This document shows, one piece after another, positions 35,861 through 46,785 of a stretch of DNA of 64,000 bases. This stretch comes from Cliona cf. orientalis. Lineage: Eukaryota > Porifera > Demospongiae > Clionaida > Clionaidae. The translations under genes and the position numbers were made by a program. A model generated the notes under the pieces. That model saw only the letters and a program-made list of their open reading frames with translations. It was not told where the DNA came from and did no database searches. Location: NCBI GenBank assembly GCA_963930775.1, contig OZ005701.1, positions 5,525,669 to 5,589,668 on the forward strand. Reading direction: 5' to 3'. Each line of letters begins with the position of its first letter. The stretch's first letter is position 1.

Positions 35861-37336
35861 AGCAAAAAGAATTTAGTGCTTCAGTTTATCAGTTTATGAA
35901 CTCATAGTCTATGCTACTCTAACAATAATATTTTAATTAATAGTGTATCAGAGTCTAGCTGATTTAATATCTGTTGCATGCTCTGTGATTCAAATATCTA
36001 AACAATATTATTGTGCTTTAGTGCATTTAATAGGAGATCATTAATTATTGATACTAGGTATTGCCATCTTCTAATCACCTAATTTCGACAATAATTCTGA
36101 GTACTATGTATATTATGCTATTTTTACTATGCATACGGGCTTCCTTAATAGGCAATAGTTCATATTTAATTTTCAAGATTTACTATTATAGTATTATTAT
36201 AGTTACAAAACTAATACACTCTCCTGTATCTAGCATTGAAGCCATAATAAAATAATTGAAGGGCTCAGAAGTAAATTGTTATACTTCTAAACCAAAATTT
36301 TTCCAATAGGACAAATTTAAAATTGGATAAAAACTGTATACTTTACTCTGCCAAATTGTCCAAAGTTCCATTATTATGGAACTTTAGCCTCTTCTGAAGC
36401 ACACTATAATGGCATTTTCAATATTAGGTGATTGAACTCAAGATTTGTGGGTTAGACCACTTCACTTATCAGCCCTTATTATTATTGTTACATTGATTTG
36501 CACAACATTACCACTAGGCAATTTTTGCATTCAAGAGTTAATTAATTAATATTATTATGAAAGTTTCGGGCTACTAGCTTAGCTGATTGAAGATGGTTCA
36601 ACACCCCTGTCTTAAAATTAATGCCATTTATGGCAGGATGGTTTCTTGTAGACTCCGGCTGCAAAATTAATTATCGGAAGATCTCCAGGTATATATAATA
36701 ATTAAAATGAATCTTCAGAAACCTATCACCTATACCATCATAACTAATGTCCAGCTGTTGTTAAGTAAGTATAAAGTGAATAGCCAGGAATATGGAAGCT
36801 TCAGACACACAACAACCACAATAATCTTCTGGAAATCAAGAGGAAGTTACTGGCATCAGTTGACCACCAACCTATACCGTAAAGCAGGAAATTTTCGAGG
36901 GAGACATTTTTCGCGGACCAGTAGGAAAGGAGCATTTCGCGGAGAAAACTTTCGCAGAATGCTAAAACTGGTCTCATAATAGGTGCATGTGGCATGCCTA
37001 GAATTTCGTGGAGATAACTTTCGCAGATGGCTGTTTTCTCCCTTGAAAGTTTCCCCGCTATACGGTATTAATTTTTTTCAGTCCATGCATGCAGATCAGC
37101 ACCTTTGGAGTCAAAATCGGACCTCTATGATTGAAGATTACTTAGATTCCTAATTTTTTTGGTTTGTGGGTTGGATAGGAATGGGTATATACACTATAGA
37201 TTACACATACCAAATCCGCCCATACCTGCCCAATCCACATACCAATCAGCTCATGTGACAAGTCAGCATAAAGGTGCTCAAAGCTATCCCGCAACCCAGC
37301 TAAGCTAACAGGCCCCAGACAGCAAGCTCAACCAAG
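35861..37336. other. Intergenic spacer downstream of receptor copy 4
   Basis: It aligns with 24231-25863 without the 363-bp MITE. It contains the beta-lactamase-like tail remnant (about 35995-36032), a SINE-like fragment (36427-36478) and the TACCGTA MITE (36877-37065). A TGCA gain lies at 35975-35978. No gene is seen. Confidence 0.55.
36877..37065. mobile_element. TACCGTA-type MITE
   Basis: Including the flanking TA, the left end reads TACCGTAAAGCAGGAAATTT and the right end, reverse-complemented, reads TACCGTATAGCGGGGAAACT, with homology continuing through CGAGGGAGA/CAAGGGAGA. The TA duplication is at 36875-36876 and 37066-37067. Units at 6270 and 13660 give the empty site CCTATATGATTAA or CCTATATTATTTT. 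Length is 189 bp, with no coding capacity. I recall similar repeats being abundant in Amphimedon. Confidence 0.8.
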
Positions 37337-38230
37337 ATGCCAAAGAAGTTCATTCCTGATTTGTGAACTATATTTTCAAAGCTAATCAGTGGCCACCCCA
37401 CAGCTTCTACTAATGCTCCTCCAACTGATGAGGTGAACATAGTATACGTTACTTGCAACCACTCAGGATCTTCCTACTCAGGGTCTACATTCTAATGACG
37501 ATGTGGCTCCAGACCCCATGTTGATGAACTGCAATGAATTCTCAGCTCAAGCTGACGCCAGTTGCCCCCTGCACCCACCAACTAATATGATCTTCCTCGT
37601 CCACTAGCTACCTCTAGGAGTAGTAGATGCCTTGCAGCAGGTCGAAGAACATCTATCGATGGTTCTCAACAGTACCAATGTGGTAAGTTGATCTTACTCT
37701 GCCAAATGAGTTAGATCAATAATAATAATATTGTTATAGTCAGCAACCAAATGCTAATAATTATTGTCACTTTCCAAGATCAGCTGCTCATGATTGGACC
37801 GTTTAATGTTTATTTAGCATAAGATCCTTTACACTTGCAGGTACCTCACAAAATTAATGTTAACTAAACACATGCCTGGACTCATAGTGTAGAGAGAGAG
37901 CTATGTGTGTTTGAAAAGCTCATATCCACCAGTCTCTTTATAATGCCCGGATGCTGGTCTAGTTGCAATACTTTTACCAGTACACTACAATTAGTGAAAA
38001 TTAATGATTATCTTGCTACATAATATTATATAATAATAGAGCAATTATTTGAATGCAATAATTTACAGGTTGCATATCCTGATAATATTCAACCGTGCTT
38101 CTTTCGAGAGCTTTTAGCTCTTCAAGGAGAGTGGTTGTACTTTGCAGATCCAGTTAACGGGAAGTCACCATCATTTACAGTTCCTGGGTATCTGAACAAT
38201 AATATTATTGTCTTCCATCACATTCAATAG
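37337..38230 (+). pseudogene. LACTBL1-like remnant in unit 3 (exons 1-2 fused to exons 10-11)
   Basis: Exon 1 has lost about 14 bp and meets TGA by codon 10. Exon 2 follows, with a 2-bp gain and an AGCT gain at 37605. After intron 2 the sequence jumps near 37745 into the middle of exon 10 (CAACCAAATG, then CACTTTCCAAGATCAG), and exon 11 ends in TAG at 38230. All catalytic motifs (SxxK, YSN, KGG) are deleted. The homologous exon 10 donor is GTACCT. Confidence 0.8.
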
Positions 38231-38420
38231 CTAAAACATTTTGTTTTGATGCTAGCTACCAGTAGTTATACATTCTTGTACTTGATTGCTGCATGAAACA
38301 ATAATGAATGCACAAGAGTGCAGAACCCTCACCGCTACACGCATGCATGACTCATGCACATGTAGATCATCATCTATAGTAGCTAGCATATCTCAGTGTG
38401 TATGCCTGCTCAATATAAGG

Positions 38421-38481
38421 AGTATTGAACTAGATACATAGCTACTACCATAATATGGTAGTATGTATCTAGTTCAATACT
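38421..38481. repeat. Near-perfect inverted repeat (hairpin)
   Basis: AGTATTGAACTAGATACATA on the left is answered by TATGTATCTAGTTCAATACT on the right, around ACTACCATAATATGGTAG. The only interruption is GCT in the left arm. No flanking target duplication is evident. Confidence 0.75.
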
Positions 38482-38795
38482 ATAATATTATACATACCCT
38501 GCACCTGAGCTACTCCAGTTTTCTTCAGAGTCAGTGCATGATATAGGCTAGGGGGAAGGCACCTGCCTATTTCACTATATTAACTGAAAGCCTCTGTGAC
38601 TACTTAAACTGAATTATGCACTTGAGAGCCACTGCCTGTTTACACTGTCACTGCATTGACAACTGACCAGCAAGGCACAGAATGGCAACCACAGCTGCAC
38701 ACTACTACCACTGGGCAGGACTTAACGTGACCACTCTTCCTTGATGCTTGGTAATCCTCAGATTCGTACTTTCTCTCAGACGACCCTTACCATGC

Positions 38796-38819
38796 GGACG
38801 GACGGACGGACGGACGGAC
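38796..38819. repeat. (GGAC)6 tetranucleotide microsatellite
   Basis: Six uninterrupted GGAC units lie between CATGC and AAAAATTGCC. This is a simple repeat. Confidence 0.95.
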
Positions 38820-39274
38820 AAAAATTGCCAAACGATTGCCCTCCGCCTACGCTTTGCGGCGAGGGTTAATAAACAGATGTATACTAACTAGAGAAGATGT
38901 TTCAACATCAATGGGGCGAGCCTCCGCGAACCCCACACAAGTGTTTTGGTATAATAAAAGTGGAATTTTCAATAGGCTATATGTTCAGATAATATTTCAC
39001 ACGGCTGTCAGTTGTTCTATACGAAGTTGCTGAATTCATATGATTGTGCATATGTTCCTATCAGGGGCGGCGCTGCCGGTCCGGTTTTGCACTTTTTGGC
39101 AGGATAATTTATTCATAGAGCTAGCCCACAGTTGAAAATGAGGGGCGTAGCCACGCTGGATGATTTCGCGCATGCGGGTGCCTGTGCACTGTCGAATGCA
39201 TGCGCTTGCTTGCGCTAGGCGCGCTATATATAGGCACCACATGCACAGCGCTAGCGCTAGCGGTACTATATTGA

Positions 39275-39282
39275 TGACGTCA
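39275..39282. promoter_or_regulatory. CRE-like palindrome
   Basis: TGACGTCA, the full palindromic CREB/ATF site, lies in a CpG-rich patch that also holds CTATATATAG at about 39222. No transcript start is identifiable, so the function is speculative. Confidence 0.3.
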
Positions 39283-39366
39283 TGGTCATGAATATAATTA
39301 AAATGGTAAAAGTTTCGCGGCGCGCTTTGCGCGCCATTATCTTCCGAAAAATATCTGGCCTGACAC

Positions 39367-39418
39367 GGAAGTAGCTAATGTTACTCTTAGTAACTCATCC
39401 TTTACCTCCTACCATGCC
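39367..39418 (+). pseudogene. 52-bp receptor ectodomain fragment
   Basis: The stretch from GGAAGTAGCTAATG through CTCATCCTTTACC to CCATGCC matches the early ectodomain (compare 19022-19070 and 30576-30626), apart from a 4-bp gain that makes TAGCTA. It lies outside any other receptor-like sequence, directly after a CpG-rich stretch, and looks like filler DNA captured during a rearrangement. Confidence 0.65.
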
Positions 39419-39595
39419 ACCTCTAAGGTTATATAATAACTGCATATGCCACTTTTTATGCATAAAAGTGCTTTTCAACATTGATAGTGCCAACAAGGCT
39501 ATTAGTATGTAAGCTAATAGTGAATATTTTTGCCAAAGCCTCAGGCTACATGTAGCTATCTGTCCAGAAACTTAGGTATCTGATCTGAACAATTA

Positions 39596-40088
39596 TGCAC
39601 CTATCAAAGTCATGCCCCACCTACCCCCTACCGGGGATAGGCGGGGATTAGACTAGTCACATGATCTAATTCCCCCACTACAGGGCATAGTCAGTTTATC
39701 TAATGCCCGTGTATTGCCCCTTGTCTCTAGTCTAATGTAGGTCTAATCCCCACCCATGTGACCTTGAATTTCTATTCTCACAGCTTCCAATCGAGATTGA
39801 AGATACATTCTTCAGTAACTAAGAATACACACCACTTATAACATAATATTATACACAATGCTACAAGAAAATCATTCTGGTTCCACCATAAAGATCCATT
39901 GCTTCACACATAGCATCAGCGCTAGCGCTGGAGGATATCGGTTCAAAGGTCAATGCGATGACGTTTAATCCAGCGCTGTGGGAGGGGCTAAAGCCCGCTA
40001 TGTGGGGCGCCTTGCGCAGGCAGGTTCCCACCCAATCCCCTTCATATGCCCGGTAGGGGGTAGGTGGGGCACCACTTTGATAGGTGCA
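39596..40088. mobile_element. Harbinger-like non-autonomous DNA transposon
   Basis: Terminal inverted repeats of about 40 bp: the left end starts TGCACCTATCAAAGTCATGC and the right end, reverse-complemented, starts TGCACCTATCAAAGTGGTGC; both continue CCCACCTACCCCC. The direct duplication TTA flanks it (39593-39595, 40089-40091), as expected of PIF/Harbinger elements. It is 493 bp without coding potential. No empty site is available in this window. Confidence 0.75.
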
Positions 40089-40848
40089 TTATTAACTTAG
40101 TAGATTGATCAGGAACCTTTCCCGAATTAAATTTTGATCCTATTGTGGGAGCCAGGCACAGTGACACGTACGTCACTAACTGTTGACATCACCCCTGTAA
40201 ATTAAATTGCTAGTAGGAATCTAATATTGCATAGTACATCAGTTTGGGAAATATTTACACATCCACTACATGACACGGACTTGTGTTAGCTTTAATTTTG
40301 GAGTCACAAGCAGTTCACTACAGTTTTCTACTGTAGCTGCTGATGTATACGACTTAATAATAGTGAAAATTTCGACTACACTATTGGACATGCAGGGTTC
40401 TGTTAGCAATGTAGTCGTGACGTGCCGTTTCAAAGTTTTTTGGGACTTTTCTTGAATTCCGGGCAGCTATATCTTGACCAGATAAAATCCGACTGTCGTC
40501 AGCTACTAGCTACAAGTAAGTAACTGAGTTTAGAGTAGCTGTAAGTATATTATATTGCCTATTAATAATTTTCAAATTGGTTTTACTATCCTCTTCCATC
40601 TTTTTATGCAGGTCATCACCATGCTGTAACAAAACCAGTTTTACCACCACTAGCTGAGGCCATCACGTTATAGATCTGGCGGTGATTTACTAGAAGCTTA
40701 GACCATTCAGGTTGATTGAGGTGGCAGATGTGCCTATATAGTTCAGACTGCATTATCTATCACTGCATTTCAGCTGATCTGGTGAGAGTTGCAGTTGTCA
40801 CTTGGTTAATAATTTAATAAAGCCTGGTACAGTCATAATATATTATGT

Positions 40849-41074
40849 CATACCTGCCAACCTGCGGATAGTCTTGTGCTTGAAATTTGTATAAAATGTG
40901 CTTGATTTGGGGCATTTTTAATTGCTTGATAATGCTGCTAGCTTCTCAAAAATGTATTAGCATATATGGGCCAGGTTCTCACAAAAAACTGATGAGGGAT
41001 TTAGTGATTTTTGTGAGGGATGGGTACCATTTTTGCTTGAAATCAAGCAGAAAGCTGGATGGTTGGTAGGTATG
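40849..41074. mobile_element. MITE with CATACCTGCCAACC ends and 6-bp target duplication
   Basis: The left end CATACCTGCCAACC and the right end GGTTGGTAGGTATG are inverted repeats with one mismatch. TTATGT is repeated directly outside both ends (40843-40848, 41075-41080). Length is 226 bp. The small open frame inside is not a gene. The superfamily is not assigned. Confidence 0.7.
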
Positions 41075-42176
41075 TTATGTGCAGCTACATGTATTATAAT
41101 AGGATAGTAAAATGCAAGGAAAATTTAATAATGGCAGGGCAGATCCTTCAATTGTATCGGTAATCAGTCCTCTAGTAATTCTGTACTGCTGCATGATACA
41201 GTCTATCCCACATAATTATCTACTCCTCTGTTATCATGTCAATAATATAATCTAATTAGTATAGCTACAGGATTATACATTCAGTAGTATGTAGTTAACA
41301 GTATACCTATTATATACAATTCTTTGCCAATGGATTGCTGGGCAATAATGCATGCATGTGATTAATATTATTGTGATTTGACTGCATTGCATGATGGACA
41401 ACTTTAGTCTATATTCAGCTATAGAGTGTATACGTGAAAATTCCATGACATTGTGTAATTGAAGTTAGTATATTACTCAGTACTTTAAAACTGCACTGCA
41501 TGCATGGATTTTGGTGATGGCCCAGGGGGACCTTGCATAGCTATACACTCTTTTGCAAATGTGATATTTTCAACTTAAAGTTCCCAACTTGATTTTCTAT
41601 AAACTTGATCTTTTTCCAAATTTCACTTTCTGCAAATTAATTACAGTATAGTAACTGCACACTTGTTGTGACTGGTACCATAGTTGCATGGATATCTACT
41701 GGTTAGGGTATAGCCTTAATTGTCTCCATGCCCTCTCTCTCAACTTTCTGATGCCACTTTTTGTGTGTGCAACATTAAAGAGCTGGGAGAGCCTATAATA
41801 ATACGGATTATACTAATAGCCTCGGAGAGCCTGAGGACGAGGCTATGCAAATAATAGTACAGTTACGGTATAATTTGTTAGTGTACCATATTTCAGTATT
41901 TTTTAATTGTTTGGTGGCCCTGTAGTACGTGAATGATCAATAATTATCTATGGCAGGTGCTCTATGCTTGAAATTTAAAGTTTACAGTAGCTTTGTTTTC
42001 TCATGCAGTCACCTAATTTTGAACTAGCTATACAGTAACTGTATGCGTGTATATAATAATTGTTGCACTAATGTTACATTATTGCCCACTATCGTATCGA
42101 TCACCATGGTATGAATGGTTGAGACTCCATTTAAGTCGAATTAAATTAATGTATTATTCAGGTATAAATTAACAAG

Positions 42177-45100
42177 ATGACTATTCATCACTCATCATTT
42201 TGGTTGTTACTGACAATGATCTACTCTGCGGCTCTCCCTACTAATGATGGTGCCATAGCCATAGAATATTATGTGAGGCCATCCAGTGCTAGCAGTGCTA
42301 CCTGTCCAGATCAGCCTTGTCTCACATTCAATGATTATGCAAGAGAGAAAGATCAATACTTCCTAGATGGTTGTTCATTTGTGTTTCTGTCTGGAGTGCA
42401 CCAGCTTGATCTTCGATTACAGCTTGAAAGTATTTCAAATGTATACATTGGTGCCCTTAAGTACAATGGTTCTGCCCAAGTACTGATTAGTCCGATGGTC
42501 AATATTTCTTGGGTAGATAGCCATAATGTTACAATAACTGGCTTAGATATTTTTCTCAGTGGACTGGTACTCTCAAGTGAAAGATCACTCTTCTCGGCAC
42601 TATTCTTCAGAAATATTACCAATATCTTATTTTTCAAGTTGAGTTTCTTTGGTAATAATAGCTTACAATCAACAGCAATAGAGACTCACCTAAGTGTAGT
42701 CAATTTCAGTGATGTTATGGTTTGGGGAGCACGAAGTTTGTATGGAGCTGCTCTGATTGCAAACAATAGTACAATAAAATTCATTGGACAAAATTTTTTT
42801 GTGAGTAATAATGCAGTTTGGGGAGGTGCTATGATGGTTATCCAGTCAGCTCTTAGCTTTCATGGAAACATTTCATTTGTTAATAACCTTGCAGGTTCAT
42901 CCAATAGTTTTGCATTAGGTGGAGCAATTTTTTGTCAAAGGTCACTTCTCTCATTTAGTAGTTCAGCCTTATTTAAACGCAATTTTGCAGGAGATTTTAA
43001 CACAGTTAGACTTGGACAAGGTGGAGGTATTTTTGCAAGATTAAACTGTATATTAATATTCGAAGAATCATCAAGTACAATATTCACTAAACATATCTCA
43101 GGGTTGGGTGGTGCAATATCAATTAGTGGAACAGAACTGATAATGGAAGGGAAAGTTCTATTAGACTCAAATTTATCTCTAGAAGGTGGTGGTGCTTTAA
43201 ATGCAGGAGAAAATTCAAATATCTTGTGTAACAGTAGTAAAGAGCAAATATTATTTCGAAATAATAATTGTAGCACTACAGGTGGGGCCATTTATACTCA
43301 TTTGAGTATAGCAAACCTGAAGGGAGTATTGTTTGAACAAAATATGGCACGACAAGGTGGAGCAATCTTTTCAGAAGACTACATTTTGCACATATTTATG
43401 TGTGATTTTTACAATAACACAGCCCAGCTTGCAGGAAGTGCAGTGTTTTTTAATGGGTCATATCACCGTGGCACTGTCATATTTAATGGTACAAACAGCT
43501 TTCGATGGAATCTAGGCTTTTGGAATAGTGCAGTCAGGGTGAGCTTTGCAGATATGACCTTCAGTGGAGAGAGTAAGTTTATGTACAACACTGCAACTCG
43601 TGGTGGTGGTGGAAGTCTTGCACTATTGGCTACCAGTAGTATCATCTGTGGAAACTTAACATTCTATAGAAATCATGCGAGATATGGTGGTGGCATATAT
43701 GGATTTATGTCTGATGTGACAATCTGTGGAAATGACTTGCTTATTGAAAACCATGGCAATCATTCTGGTGGAGGAATGTATTTTTCATGGTGCAATTTGA
43801 ATATCACTGGTCAAGCAACCTTTTTCCAAAACTCAGCTAGTAACGGTGGTGGATCTGGGATAAACTTTCGCCACTCTAATGTTACAATTAGTGGCAGCAT
43901 GAATATCTCAGGAGGTTTTGGAAGTTTTCCATTTCCTAGTTTGATGGATGGCTCTCTAAAATTTCTCAATTGCACGGTCTCTCTCATTGGAATGTTGAAT
44001 TTTAAGAATAATACAGCAAAAACAGGTGGTGCTGTCCATGCTCAAGACAGCAGAGTAGATGTTTTGGGGTGCATCCAGTGCATTAATAATTCGGTGCATA
44101 GAAGTGGAGGAGCACTGTTCACTAAGAATAGTACAATCAATTTTAGAAATAACGTTAACACTGATTGCAACATTTTTCAGAATAACATTGCTGGTGTGAA
44201 GGGCGGAGCTATCTATGCAGAAGACAGCATAATTAGCTTGTCTGGCTCTCAAAGGTTTTCACTTAACTCCGCTATTCAAGGTGGAGCTATAGCTATTGAT
44301 AGTAAATCTAAACTGGTGCTATCTCAGCCTCTTCAAGCAAACTTCATTGAAAATAATGCATCAGTTGGTGGAGCAATATTTTATGAAGATTCATTTTCTA
44401 CCAGACAATGTGCTTATTCAATTTCTGATATAAGCGACTGTTTTATTAAACTAGACTCTACATCCAATGTTCAGCTTAGCTTTGTCAATAACTTTGCCAA
44501 GTCTGCTGGAGCAGTGCTTTATGGAGGGGATCTTGATCGTTGCAGACTCTACATAGGAGGGGGAATTATTAATAGCTGTGGAAATAGGGTTGGAGGGAAC
44601 TACAGTATTAAACCATATGCTATGATTAATGAAATTTCAACTAGTATCAGTGTTGATAACATAACATCAAACATATCATCTGATCCAATTCAAGTATGCT
44701 TCTGTGACAATGATGTTCTAAATTGCTCTGATGTGAAAATGGCTGCTGTAAGGGGAAAAGAGTTTACACTCATGGTCTTGATAGTTGGACAGAACGATGG
44801 CATAATACCCTCATCTGTTAGGACCTCTCTAGACAATGACATCCATATAAGTGCAGCACAACGTATACAGCTGACTGCTAAGGAATGTAAGCCACTTAAA
44901 TATCGCTTATCAAGTGTAAAAAACACTATAGAACTTGTACTGTTCCCCGATGGTCCCTGCAGAGATGCTGGCAGATCTCGTAGAGTAATATCTATCAGTT
45001 TTCTCCCATGTCCAGATGGGTTTACTCTCGAGGGATCAGAATGTGTTTGTGAAGAAAGACTGCAAAGGTACACAAATAGTTGCAATGTAGATGATAATTC

Positions 45101-46547
45101 CATAAAGCGAGACTCAAATACATTCTGGATGGGAGCTATTTATGAGAATGGAACATATGAAGGACTTATCTTACATTCTGAGTGCCCTTTCGACTACTGT
45201 GTAGACACTCCTGTACTCATTCAGTTGAACAATATCGATATTCAGTGCAATCATAACCACTCTGGAATTCTCTGTGGATCTTGTACTAGTGGCTATAGTA
45301 TTGTCTTCAGCACATTACACTGCTTGCCATGTAGCAATGCCTATATAGGTCTGATTTTACCATTTATTCTTGCTGGATTTGTACTTGTGGCTCTACTTTT
45401 GCTATTGAAAATATCAGTAGTAAACGGTGCCATCAATGGTCTCATCTTCTATGCCAATGTAATTCAAGTTAATCGGTCCATTTTCTTTCCTCCAGAAGTT
45501 ACTAATGTTCTGATCATCTTCATAGCATGGCTTAACCTAGATCTGGGAATTGAAACATGTTTCTTTGATGGCATGAATACTTACATCTTCACATGGCTTC
45601 AGTTTGTGTTTCCCTTGTACGTCTGGTTCCTGATTGGGTTAATCATTGTTCTTAGCCGGTATTCTATAAAGATTGCCCGAGTTCTTGGAAAGAACCCTGT
45701 GGCTGCTCTTGCTACACTGTTTCTCCTTTCATACTCCAAAATCCTTCGTACAATCATAGTAGCATTGTCATTCACAATTCTTGAATATCCAGGTAATATT
45801 CACCAGGTAGTATGGCTATATGATGGCAATGTGCGTTACTTTCAATCTGCTAGCCACATAGTGTTGGGAACAGTTGCTATTATAGTTCTGTTGTTTCTCT
45901 TTCTTCCCTACACTCTACTCCTGCTGTGTGGTCACTGGCTCCAGGCTTACTCTGATAGGTGGATATTCTCTTGGCTCAATAAGATTATGCCATTGATGGA
46001 TGCTTATCACGCTCCTTACAAGAAGGAAGGTCGTTACTGGACTGGACTCCTTCTACTTGTACGATGTGCCTTATTCCTCACATTTGCCTTCAATTCTCTT
46101 GGTAATGCCAGTGGCAATCTTCTTGCCATAGTATCAGTCACAGCTGGCCTATTGATTTTGTCTTGGTTGCGTGTAAATATTTATGAGAGCCTCTTCAACG
46201 ATTTCTTGGAAGCAGCTTTTCTCCTAAATCTGTGCATCTTAGCAGCTGGTACTTACCATGTGAAGGAGATTGGAGGAAACCAGGCTGCACTTGCTTATAC
46301 TTCAGTTGGAATTGCATTTGTTCTTTTTATTTGCATTTTGCTCTATCACATGTATCTTCGTTTGCACACAACTCTATTGTGGAAGAAAACTCACTCTCAA
46401 AGGCACTACATACTCAATAAACTAAGGCACAGCAAGGAAGAGGATGCTGAAGCAAATGTTGTGAATAACAAGAAAATGAGCGATATGGTACAATTACCAA
46501 CTGTTTCTATTATTGAGCTAGATTCATGTGAGCCTCTGCTTGCATAA
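42177..46547 (+). CDS. Beta-helix multi-pass membrane receptor-like protein, divergent copy 5
   Basis: It encodes 1456 aa in a single coding exon. It has a signal peptide (SFWLLLTMIYSAALP) and the family N-terminal motif with CPDQPCLTFNDYA, corresponding to CSVEVCLTFSQFA in the others. A shorter beta-helix with GGA/FxNN rungs follows, then a Cys-rich part (FLPCPDGFTLEGSECVC, ILCGSCTSGYS) and about nine or ten membrane segments from residue 1053 (FIAWLNLDLGIETCFFDGMN, YWTGLLLLVR). The tail ends SCEPLLA. Residues differ from copies 1-4 and 6 at most ectodomain positions, while those copies are nearly alike, so this is an older family branch within a block that splits the array. CAG just before GTATAAATTAACAAG-ATG suggests a 5' UTR intron. 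It is probably surface-located; function unknown. Confidence 0.88.
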   Translation: MTIHHSSFWLLLTMIYSAALPTNDGAIAIEYYVRPSSASSATCPDQPCLTFNDYAREKDQYFLDGCSFVFLSGVHQLDLRLQLESISNVYIGALKYNGSAQVLISPMVNISWVDSHNVTITGLDIFLSGLVLSSERSLFSALFFRNITNILFFKLSFFGNNSLQSTAIETHLSVVNFSDVMVWGARSLYGAALIANNSTIKFIGQNFFVSNNAVWGGAMMVIQSALSFHGNISFVNNLAGSSNSFALGGAIFCQRSLLSFSSSALFKRNFAGDFNTVRLGQGGGIFARLNCILIFEESSSTIFTKHISGLGGAISISGTELIMEGKVLLDSNLSLEGGGALNAGENSNILCNSSKEQILFRNNNCSTTGGAIYTHLSIANLKGVLFEQNMARQGGAIFSEDYILHIFMCDFYNNTAQLAGSAVFFNGSYHRGTVIFNGTNSFRWNLGFWNSAVRVSFADMTFSGESKFMYNTATRGGGGSLALLATSSIICGNLTFYRNHARYGGGIYGFMSDVTICGNDLLIENHGNHSGGGMYFSWCNLNITGQATFFQNSASNGGGSGINFRHSNVTISGSMNISGGFGSFPFPSLMDGSLKFLNCTVSLIGMLNFKNNTAKTGGAVHAQDSRVDVLGCIQCINNSVHRSGGALFTKNSTINFRNNVNTDCNIFQNNIAGVKGGAIYAEDSIISLSGSQRFSLNSAIQGGAIAIDSKSKLVLSQPLQANFIENNASVGGAIFYEDSFSTRQCAYSISDISDCFIKLDSTSNVQLSFVNNFAKSAGAVLYGGDLDRCRLYIGGGIINSCGNRVGGNYSIKPYAMINEISTSISVDNITSNISSDPIQVCFCDNDVLNCSDVKMAAVRGKEFTLMVLIVGQNDGIIPSSVRTSLDNDIHISAAQRIQLTAKECKPLKYRLSSVKNTIELVLFPDGPCRDAGRSRRVISISFLPCPDGFTLEGSECVCEERLQRYTNSCNVDDNSIKRDSNTFWMGAIYENGTYEGLILHSECPFDYCVDTPVLIQLNNIDIQCNHNHSGILCGSCTSGYSIVFSTLHCLPCSNAYIGLILPFILAGFVLVALLLLLKISVVNGAINGLIFYANVIQVNRSIFFPPEVTNVLIIFIAWLNLDLGIETCFFDGMNTYIFTWLQFVFPLYVWFLIGLIIVLSRYSIKIARVLGKNPVAALATLFLLSYSKILRTIIVALSFTILEYPGNIHQVVWLYDGNVRYFQSASHIVLGTVAIIVLLFLFLPYTLLLLCGHWLQAYSDRWIFSWLNKIMPLMDAYHAPYKKEGRYWTGLLLLVRCALFLTFAFNSLGNASGNLLAIVSVTAGLLILSWLRVNIYESLFNDFLEAAFLLNLCILAAGTYHVKEIGGNQAALAYTSVGIAFVLFICILLYHMYLRLHTTLLWKKTHSQRHYILNKLRHSKEEDAEANVVNNKKMSDMVQLPTVSIIELDSCEPLLA

Positions 46548-46779
46548 ATATCATGATATTAGCTATATCATGTAGTTTCTATTAGTAGTTAGTCAGTAAC
46601 AAGCATAGCTGGGACTGATTAACACTGTTATGCTTTTTGAGTGCTAGCTGTTTCAAATTCGTAATGTATCTTAGAATTAACATCCAGGGCACACATTACA
46701 TTATTGTGCACTCCTTTACAATTGTGTGTATAACACTGTTCACATATGTGTATGGTTAATATGTGCATGCATTATCAAT

Positions 46780-46785
46780 AATAAA
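46780..46785 (+). terminator. Probable poly(A) signal of copy 5
   Basis: AATAAA lies about 235 bp after the stop codon of copy 5 and is the first canonical hexamer there. Its use is inferred. Confidence 0.45.

Larger units (their letters stand above)
38231..42176. other. Gene-poor, transposon-rich stretch before copy 5
   Basis: It contains a 61-bp hairpin (38421-38481), a GGAC microsatellite (38796-38819), a CpG-rich part (about 39040-39360) with TATATATA and a CRE-like site, a 52-bp receptor gene fragment (39367-39418), a Harbinger-like element (39596-40088) and a MITE with TTATGT flanks (40849-41074). From 41075 to 42160 no structure is recognised. A CAG at 42159-42161 could be the acceptor of a 5' UTR intron of copy 5. 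Confidence 0.55.

Noticed and set aside
40887..41069. 60-residue open frame
   Set aside because: It lies wholly inside a MITE with inverted repeats and has no similarity or splice context suggesting a gene.
42163..42168. TATAAA as TATA box of copy 5
   Set aside because: It is only about 10 bp before the ATG; the CAG just before it is better read as a splice acceptor of a 5' UTR intron.
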